Part shown: positions 58,349 through 64,000 of the stretch, piece by piece | How the letters are laid out: each line of letters starts with the position of its first letter | How positions within the stretch are numbered: the first letter of the stretch is position 1 | NCBI RefSeq assembly: GCF_015207255.1 | Contig: NZ_JADEXG010000007.1 | Location: 1-64,000 of the forward strand | Direction: 5' to 3' | Length of the DNA: 64,000 bases | DNA from: Vasconcelosia minhoensis LEGE 07310 | GTDB taxonomy: Bacteria; Cyanobacteriota; Cyanobacteriia; Phormidesmidales; Phormidesmidaceae | Program-made: the position numbers and the translations under genes | Notes under the pieces: generated by a model | What the model was told of the DNA's origin: nothing | Seen by the model: only the letters and a program-made list of their open reading frames with translations | Databases searched by the model: none

Positions 58349-59497
58349 TTACGGAACGGGTAGGTTTTCAGGCACAAACTCAGTGACCACGCCGCCGCTG
58401 ACGGTAACCGTATCCTGGGCCAGGTTACCGACGGCCCGAGGCCCAGAAACGTCCACCAGGGGGTCGCGCTGGCGGAAGCGGACATTGCCCTCTGCCTCAA
58501 CCTGCTGGCTTTCAAACTGCCAGCTGAGCCGGTCGGCGGTGAGCAGGGAGCCATTTTGGCGGTTAGCACGGACGTTTCGGGTGAGATAGACCGTCTGCTG
58601 ATTCAGATCCATCCTGGCAGCGTCGGCGGTGACAGTCACCTGCGCCTGTTGAAGCTGCACCGGCTGATCGAGAATAACGCTGCCCTGATCGAGATTCCAC
58701 AAAGCGCTATCGGTGTTCACCTGCAGCGGCCGCTGGGGCAGATCGATCTGGACCGCTTCAGCCAGCTTGACCGTTTTTTCATCCAGTCGGACAATGCCCG
58801 ATTTTCCCGCCACCCGCTCGGTCACGGTGCGAAACTCCTGACTCTGAAACTGCTCAGCCTGCAGCGGCTGATCGGTCTCAATCCGCTGCTCGTCGATGTA
58901 CCAGATCATCGCTTCGGCTTTGAATTCGACCCAGGGAGCGGCTTTGGTCTTTGCCGTAACGCCGCCCTCTAGCTCAACCCGACTGTCCTGATTATAGACT
59001 CGGGCCTCATTGGCGCTGGCATTAAGCTGAGGGTGACTGCCGCTAATGCGATCGCGGACTAGCAGCAGATCTTCTTTGGGCCGCCACTCTAGCTCGTTGC
59101 CCCGCAGCGTAAGCTGATTTTTAACCCCGTTGGCAACGATATTTCCTTCCAGAAATAAGGTTTCACCGTTTTGCTCCACTTCTCCCCTGTCGGCTTTGAC
59201 CCGATAGATCACCTCGCCGTTCTGGAAGAATTCGCCTTCGGGAGCATTGAGCTGGGCCAGCTGCTTGTCTATGCTGTAGGTCACTGACTGGGCTTTAACC
59301 CGCCAAAGCAAGTCGCCGTTTTCGTCCGGCTGCTCCAAGGTGACATCGGTCAGCGTTAAACCCGTTTCGACCTCTGCAGCCGAATCAGCAGACTCAATCT
59401 CAGGCCCAGGCTGGGATCGCTGAAAGATTTGAAAGCCAACTCCAGCGGCAACAACAGCCACAGCGACAATCGCAGTCCACCGATACCACTTTGTCAT
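58349..59497 (-). CDS. lptC: LptC-like lipopolysaccharide export protein
   Basis: LptC bridges the LptBFG transporter and LptA/LptD, carrying lipopolysaccharide to the outer membrane. The 382-residue protein has one N-terminal helix (about 7-23) and a long periplasmic beta-jellyroll region with repeating strands (for example LFLEGNIVANGVKNQLTLRG). It is about twice the length of the E. coli protein, which is normal for cyanobacteria, where an LptA-like part is fused in. A second set of OstA-like strands fills the C-terminal half. It stands apart from other lpt genes. Confidence 0.88.
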   Translation of the reverse strand: MTKWYRWTAIVAVAVVAAGVGFQIFQRSQPGPEIESADSAAEVETGLTLTDVTLEQPDENGDLLWRVKAQSVTYSIDKQLAQLNAPEGEFFQNGEVIYRVKADRGEVEQNGETLFLEGNIVANGVKNQLTLRGNELEWRPKEDLLLVRDRISGSHPQLNASANEARVYNQDSRVELEGGVTAKTKAAPWVEFKAEAMIWYIDEQRIETDQPLQAEQFQSQEFRTVTERVAGKSGIVRLDEKTVKLAEAVQIDLPQRPLQVNTDSALWNLDQGSVILDQPVQLQQAQVTVTADAARMDLNQQTVYLTRNVRANRQNGSLLTADRLSWQFESQQVEAEGNVRFRQRDPLVDVSGPRAVGNLAQDTVTVSGGVVTEFVPENLPVP

Positions 59498-59632
59498 AGT
59501 CTGCTGCGGCCTGCCCCGGATGCTATTTGAGAATGTGCTTTCCTAATGTAGCTAATTCTATAGCCCTAGCTACCCAGCAATCGGCTCAAGTTGCCTCAAA
59601 TAGCTGACCGGATCTGAATCTTGGCAACAAAG

Positions 59633-60262
59633 CTACGGCTGGATTTCTGCCTCATCCATCACCGCTAGACCGGAAAGCGGACGGTATGAATAGCCGTTCT
59701 GAGCGCCGTGGCGGGGCAGCTTCTTAATGTCATTTTTGACGCCGTCTAGATCGATATATCGGTCGGAGACGTTAATCAGGCTGTCACTCGTCATTGAGCG
59801 CAGGCTGACGACTTCGATCCGAACGCCGCGATAGCTAGCCGCATCTACGGCATAGGCCAAATCGCCGTCGCCGCTGACCAGCACCGCCGTATCGTAGCAG
59901 CCCGTCAGCGCCATCATATCGACTGCAATCTCAACGTCAAGGTTGGCTTTCTTAGAGCCATCCGGCAGCTGAATCAGGTCTTTAGCAATTACCCGGTAGC
60001 CATTTCGCCGCATCCAGAGTAAAAATCCCTGCTGCTTTTCATTGGTCTGATCTACACCGGTGTAAAAGAAGGCTCGAAACAGTCGAGAGCCCGCAGTTAG
60101 ACGGCAAAGTAGTTTGGTATAGTCAATTTCGATACCGAGCTGTAAAGCAGCGTAAAAGAGGTTGGAGCCATCGATAAAGATGGCCACTCGACCACGGTTT
60201 TCGAGCACCTGCTCTGGGGTAAAAACAGAGTCATGTCCAAGAATTTGAGGGTGATTCACCAT
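59633..60262 (-). CDS. NYN-domain protein, LabA-like
   Basis: A 209-residue protein with a PIN-like NYN nuclease domain. Acidic residues are in VAIFIDGSNLFYA, KANLDVEIAVDMM and LVSGDGDLAYAVD, and the fold ends at about residue 185. LabA in Synechococcus elongatus acts in a feedback path of the circadian clock output, and other relatives act on RNA. The C-terminal tail is unlike LabA. The gene ends 135 bases past the start of lptC and is transcribed in the same direction. Whether it is an active nuclease here is unknown. Confidence 0.85.
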   Translation of the reverse strand: MVNHPQILGHDSVFTPEQVLENRGRVAIFIDGSNLFYAALQLGIEIDYTKLLCRLTAGSRLFRAFFYTGVDQTNEKQQGFLLWMRRNGYRVIAKDLIQLPDGSKKANLDVEIAVDMMALTGCYDTAVLVSGDGDLAYAVDAASYRGVRIEVVSLRSMTSDSLINVSDRYIDLDGVKNDIKKLPRHGAQNGYSYRPLSGLAVMDEAEIQP

Positions 60263-61023
60263 AATTTTTATAAGAAGATGGTTGAGCTTTTAATCTGCCT
60301 TTCGGCTGTTGCCTATGGTTCGAGAGGTAGCTTGTGTAAAGTCTATTTTTTTAATAAAGGAAATCCTCGCTGGGTAGGTCGCCTCAGAGCACGTCATGCA
60401 GAGGGATCTGTTAGGGCTCCATCCGACTGTGCGGTTGGAACTGTGCGGTTGGAACTGTGCGACTGGACTGTCAGACTAAACCATCAAAATCGCCTATCCA
60501 GGCAGTCCTAGGCTAAGGCTGACCAGAGATTAGCCAGGAACCGACAAATCAACTTGGACACATCAACCTGCATTAACAAGCTATTCTATCTCTTCACTAG
60601 GCGTTTATTCCTATTATCTTTTCCTTTTCTAAAGATTATCTGACAATCCGGAAGTCGGATACGAGATTTCAAGCCCAATCGAGTTTCGATGGAAACCCGT
60701 ACAGATTGTCAAAACTAATCACTCCAATTAGTTGGCTTACTATAATTCTGCGAAAATCAGAACTCATCAGCGATTCAGATCAGCGATGTGATTGCCGAGA
60801 AATTATAGGTTTTTCTAATCACAAACCCGTAAAAAAGCAATCACAAAAGGCTTAGCCCATTTTTGCTCAGGCGCTGTAGGCTAAGAATGTTAACTAATTT
60901 AACAAACCGCGATCGCGCTTAGCGCAGGGTTGAGGGGTTGAAAGCTCAGTTCGGCGACTGTGGCGGTTTGCTTCACAGTTTGTTACAAGTAGAAATAATC
61001 TTTAACCGAGGGTAACGATCAGC
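60263..61023. other. Long intergenic region
   Basis: A 760-base stretch, the longest non-coding part of the window. It contains three 14-base tandem units (CTGTGCGGTTGGAA at 60427 and 60441, an imperfect third at 60455), an AT-rich middle part, and a HIP1 site near 60910. A small open frame at 60233-60511 is not protein-like. The promoter of the DUF2993 gene probably lies in 60900-61010. No tRNA or known RNA was recognised. Confidence 0.5.
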
Positions 61024-61821
61024 ATGTTAGGCGGCCTGATGGGATCCCAATCGACCTCAGCCGATTTTGGCGAGCAGATGCTCAACTCTGTAGCTCGCCA
61101 GGCGATTCAGAGGTTATTTACCAAAAGTCAGTCGGTTGAGGTGACGATTCGCTGCTCTCCTTCTAGCAAGCTGCTTCAGGGTGTTGTCGATAGCTTTCAG
61201 ATGCGGGGAGAGGGGCTAGTGATTCGCCGCGCTTTTGAAGCGGAGGAAATGGAATTTGAGACGGATGCCGTATCCCTTGACATGGGGATGGGAGGCGTGC
61301 TGTCGGGTAAGCTGCGCCTCAAGCAGGCCACCCATGCGGTCGCCATGGTCAAGTTGACAGAAGCGGCGATCAATCGGGCGTTTGAAGCCGACCTAGTGCG
61401 TCAGCGCTTGGAGAACGTAGACCTTGAGCAGCTGACCGATCTGTCGGGGGGTGAGCCCCTCACCTTTCGAGATGTCCATGTTGGGCTACGGCCGGAGCAG
61501 CGGGTCAAAATTCATGCCAAGACCGATCTGCCCAACCGCGACAACGTGCCTATCAGCCTGTCGGCCCGGCTGAGCGTAGAGCGACGGCGGCGGGTAATTT
61601 TTGCCGATCCCCAATTTGAAGCCGACGATATTCCCGAAGACCTACGATCGCTGTCTGAAGCATTGCTTCCGGGGTTTGTCACCGTGTTAAATCAGATGGT
61701 TGACCTGGAGCGCTTTGACCTGGACGGTGTACTGCTGCGCGTCAATCAGCTAGAGGTGCAGGGCAATCGACTGCTGTTTAATGGTTATGCCGAAATCGAG
61801 CATTTTCCGAGGGGGCGTTAG
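61024..61821 (+). CDS. DUF2993 (LmeA-like) protein, basic paralogue
   Basis: A 265-residue paralogue of the protein at 40502-41242. It has the DUF2993 marks SQSVEVTIRCSPSSKLLQGVVDSFQMRGEGLVI, a VSLDMGMGGVLSGKLRL strand, LTEAAINRAFEADLVRQRL, and the terminal RVNQLEVQGNRLLFNGYAEIEHF. There is no signal peptide. Relatives bind phospholipids and may carry them or coat membranes. An ExbB-like gene follows 106 bases later. Confidence 0.87.
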   Translation: MLGGLMGSQSTSADFGEQMLNSVARQAIQRLFTKSQSVEVTIRCSPSSKLLQGVVDSFQMRGEGLVIRRAFEAEEMEFETDAVSLDMGMGGVLSGKLRLKQATHAVAMVKLTEAAINRAFEADLVRQRLENVDLEQLTDLSGGEPLTFRDVHVGLRPEQRVKIHAKTDLPNRDNVPISLSARLSVERRRRVIFADPQFEADDIPEDLRSLSEALLPGFVTVLNQMVDLERFDLDGVLLRVNQLEVQGNRLLFNGYAEIEHFPRGR

Positions 61822-61927
61822 GCCCGCGATCGCGGGGTGAGGAATTGGGGGCAAAAACCGCTATATTGCCCCTTGACGATGACCGCAACTACGGCTGTCG
61901 TCGCGACGATGTGTACCTCGGTGAGCC

Positions 61928-62578
61928 ATGGGTCTAACCAAACTGTTTTCCCTTGGCGGCGTGGTGATGTGGCCACTGCTGGCCTTTTCCCTACTGGCGA
62001 CGACGCTGATCTTCGAGCGGCTGCTATTCTGGCTGAAGATCTATCAGCATCAGGAGCGGCTGATTGGACAAGCTTTAGAACTCTATGCCCAAAAGCCGCG
62101 GGCTGCGGTCGAGCTGCTCCAGCAGTACCGGCAGCTGCCGCTGGCACGAATTTTTTTAGCTGGCCTAACGTTAGAACAGTCAACCCCCGAGGAGTTCAGG
62201 CTGGCGCTGGAAAGCGCAGCCCAATCCGAGCTGCCGCTGCTGAAGCGATTTAACACCATTTTTGAGTCGATTATTGGAGTGGCGCCGCTGCTGGGATTAC
62301 TCGGGACGATTCTAGGACTGATCGGCTCGTTTTCATCCCTGCGCCTCGGCGAGGTCGCTGGAGAAGAGGCGGTAGGCGTGACCTCGGGCATCGGCGAAGC
62401 GCTCGTATCGACGGCGGCTGGGCTGATCGTGGCAATTGTGACGCTGCTGTTTGCCAATCTATTCCTAGGGCTCTATCGCCGTCAGCGGGCCGCCATCCAG
62501 GCCCACAGCGGGCATTTAGAAATTCTCTATCGCCGCTACTATCGCCGGGCGCTGCAGCGTCAGCGCAGCCGAGCATAG
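61928..62578 (+). CDS. exbB: MotA/TolQ/ExbB-type proton channel protein
   Basis: A 216-residue plasma-membrane protein of the ExbB family, which with ExbD forms a proton-driven motor that energises outer-membrane uptake or other envelope work. Three helices are visible: about 10-30 (VVMWPLLAFSLLATTLIFE), 118-140 (GVAPLLGLLGTILGLIGSFSS) and 157-180 (GIGEALVSTAAGLIVAIVTLLFANL), with the conserved GLLGTILGLI and EALVSTAAGL segments. No ExbD, TonB or TolR gene follows, so its partner must be encoded elsewhere. Confidence 0.88.
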   Translation: MGLTKLFSLGGVVMWPLLAFSLLATTLIFERLLFWLKIYQHQERLIGQALELYAQKPRAAVELLQQYRQLPLARIFLAGLTLEQSTPEEFRLALESAAQSELPLLKRFNTIFESIIGVAPLLGLLGTILGLIGSFSSLRLGEVAGEEAVGVTSGIGEALVSTAAGLIVAIVTLLFANLFLGLYRRQRAAIQAHSGHLEILYRRYYRRALQRQRSRA

Positions 62579-62685
62579 GACTCAGCGCGGCGCGATCGCC
62601 CCTAGCGTGACAGCGCCCCCCTTTTTCTCGGCAATGCTGTACAAAATAGGGGAGATTCAATTCTGTACTCTACCCGGGTAGCTGG

Positions 62686-63597
62686 ATGAAACGAACTGGG
62701 TTGACATGGCTAATTAGTAGCGTGGTCTTCTGCCTGGCCGCGCTGACCATTATCACCATTGGGGCAACTCAGTCTGAACTAGAGCCGCTCAGGGCAGCGG
62801 TCAGCTCCCTTCCAGCGCAGACCGCTTTGCCCAGCGTAGACCGCTCGCAGACCGCGCTGATCCCATCTAGGCCAGCTTTTAGGCCCGGTCAGGGCGCAGC
62901 GCCAACCGGCTCGACGGATTTTGTCTATCGGTTTGCCGACCGGCATTTGTCAGACCAGCAGCCGGTAGACTCAGTAGCCCAGGCTGCACCCAGTGCCCAG
63001 CCCCCTAGCTATCAGCCCATCGAAACGATCTATCTAGCCGACCCGTCTAACTATGGAGAGCGCTATCGCGCCGATGCCTACGGGCAGCCCGCTAACCATC
63101 AGCTGATTGTGGTCCTCCATGAAACGGTGGGCTCAGCGCTCAGCGCGATTAACCTCTTCCAAACGCCCCACGTTCGCGACGAAGACCAGATCAGCTATCA
63201 CACGCTGATTGACCGGGAGGGCACCGTCATCTATATCGTCCCGCCAGAGCTGCGGGCGTTTGGCGCGGGCAGCTCCGTTTTCAACGGCCCCAGCGGTGCC
63301 GAAGCCGTCGTGACCAATCCGGCCTTGCCAGGTTCGGTCAATAATTTTGCCTACCACGTGTCTTTGGAAACGCCAACCGATGGACGCGGCAATGGCCAGA
63401 CCCACAGCGGCTATACCGAGGCTCAGTATCGGTCGCTGGCCTGGCTGCTGGCGCGCTCAACCGTTCCTGACCGGCGGATTACGACCCATCGCCAGGTCGA
63501 TCGCTCGGGAACGCGGATTGATCCCCGCAGCTTCGATTTTGATTATTTTCTCACCCTGCTGCACCAGTATCCCCACCGCCTAGCCCTGGCTGGCTAG
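62686..63597 (+). CDS. N-acetylmuramoyl-L-alanine amidase (Amidase_2/PGRP fold)
   Basis: A 303-residue exported amidase that splits the bond between the glycan and the peptide in the cell wall. An N-terminal helix (about 9-27) acts as signal or anchor, followed by a Pro/Gln/Ser-rich linker to about residue 115. The catalytic domain shows VVLHETVG (zinc His), YHTLIDREGTVIYIVPP, FAYHVSLE (His) and a late TTHRQVDRSGTRIDPRSFD. This last segment supplies the residue before the third zinc ligand and the aspartate. It belongs with the RlpA-like protein and the S13 carboxypeptidase among wall enzymes here. Confidence 0.88.
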   Translation: MKRTGLTWLISSVVFCLAALTIITIGATQSELEPLRAAVSSLPAQTALPSVDRSQTALIPSRPAFRPGQGAAPTGSTDFVYRFADRHLSDQQPVDSVAQAAPSAQPPSYQPIETIYLADPSNYGERYRADAYGQPANHQLIVVLHETVGSALSAINLFQTPHVRDEDQISYHTLIDREGTVIYIVPPELRAFGAGSSVFNGPSGAEAVVTNPALPGSVNNFAYHVSLETPTDGRGNGQTHSGYTEAQYRSLAWLLARSTVPDRRITTHRQVDRSGTRIDPRSFDFDYFLTLLHQYPHRLALAG

Positions 63598-63608
63598 GAT
63601 CAGGGAAC

Positions 63609-64000
63609 TCATCTCGCTTTTCGCAGCATAGCGCTCAGCCGTTGCCGCCAGGATTTCCGGATCGGTGGGGTCTCAACTGATCTGGCATCGGGATCGTCGA
63701 GATAGCGATAGTACTCCCAAAGCGTACGGTAAGGACCCCCGGGGCGCATCGGCGTGCCGGCCCAGTGCAGGTAGCGCAGCGGGCGATCGCCGTCGTAAAG
63801 CCTGCGATCGCGCTGTTCAAAATGGGGCGAGCCGCCCCAGCTGCCGGGTTCGCTAGGGTTGGCTTTGGCGATATTTAACCGGCGAGGAATGGCTTTGAGC
63901 ACGAGATAGTTGATGATCGGCTGGTCGGTCGTGCCGCTCGAGAAGTCAAAATACTCGCGGTGCTGGGCACAGTCTTGCAGGAGGTCATACATCTGCTCCA
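63609..64000 (-). CDS. C-terminal part of a possible glycosyltransferase
   Basis: The last 130 or so codons of a minus-strand gene that runs past the right edge; the frame is open to position 64000, so the ATG at 63992 need not be a start. It includes YFDFSSGTTDQPIINYLVL and a closing RPLRYLHWAGTPM, resembling the C-terminal half of GT8-like transferases (compare YLHYMG in the protein at 51455). A basic tail ends KSWRQRLSAMLRKAR. Family assignment is tentative. Confidence 0.5.
   Translation of the reverse strand, partial: EQMYDLLQDCAQHREYFDFSSGTTDQPIINYLVLKAIPRRLNIAKANPSEPGSWGGSPHFEQRDRRLYDGDRPLRYLHWAGTPMRPGGPYRTLWEYYRYLDDPDARSVETPPIRKSWRQRLSAMLRKAR

Noticed and set aside
60233-60511. 92-codon plus-strand frame before the DUF2993 gene
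   Set aside because: It has no recognisable protein features, includes the 14-bp repeats, and its start overlaps the 5' end of the NYN gene on the other strand.

Overview
The window is typical cyanobacterial chromosome. The octamer GCGATCGC (HIP1) recurs throughout, coding density is high, and GC content appears high. Marker genes support this: light-dependent protochlorophyllide reductase (por), a Tab2/Atab2-family protein, a complex-C (cytochrome b6f) cofactor-assembly protein, a LabA-like NYN protein, trmFO, rimM and htpG. Genes for HpsA, HpsB, HpsC and several pseudopilins point to a motile, probably filamentous, organism that secretes polysaccharide. The genus cannot be fixed from this sequence. 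No rRNA or tRNA gene, complete insertion sequence, prophage or CRISPR array was seen.

Layout. 1-5 kb: a cut M28 peptidase, an RlpA-like protein, a Uma2 nuclease-like gene, an orphan HicB and trmFO. 5-10.7 kb: a two-component block with a multi-domain response regulator, a PAS/GAF histidine kinase and a single-domain receiver. 10.8-18.7 kb: por, convergent with a pseudopilin operon transcribed hpsA-hpsB-hpsC-fimT-like. 19-26 kb: rpmB, a MazEF-type toxin-antitoxin pair, htpG, two glycosyltransferases, a 17-bp tandem repeat and an MmsA-type dehydrogenase. 26-41 kb: a B12-dependent ribonucleotide reductase split by an intein, an orphan pseudopilin, a Tab2-like protein, a glucan phosphorylase, avtA, rimM, a catalytically degenerate IS200/RAYT-like gene, a phosphoesterase, a membrane histidine kinase and a DUF2993 protein.

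41.3-49.7 kb is the most unusual part. One operon (minus strand) encodes ResB/CcsB, a long CcsA and a Tat/lipoprotein-type Rieske protein. Diverging from it are a globin, a five-motif multiheme cytochrome c, a six-heme cytochrome c and a Tll0287-like monoheme lipoprotein. After a strong terminator come a 197-residue membrane protein with two H-x13-H pairs (a minimal diheme cytochrome b pattern) and an overlapping TxlA/HCF164-like thioredoxin. This looks like a self-contained multiheme electron-transfer module with its own cytochrome c maturation machinery. Its substrate cannot be read from the sequence.

49.7-64 kb: a pentapeptide-repeat gene with an out-of-frame repeat remnant, two AT-richer polysaccharide genes in a stretch without HIP1, coaX, an M48 protease, a DUF4330 protein, the complex-C assembly protein, an S13 carboxypeptidase, lptC, a NYN protein, a second DUF2993 protein, an ExbB-like channel, an amidase and a cut glycosyltransferase-like gene. 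Several of these (RlpA, S13 carboxypeptidase, amidase, LptC, ExbB) serve the cell envelope.
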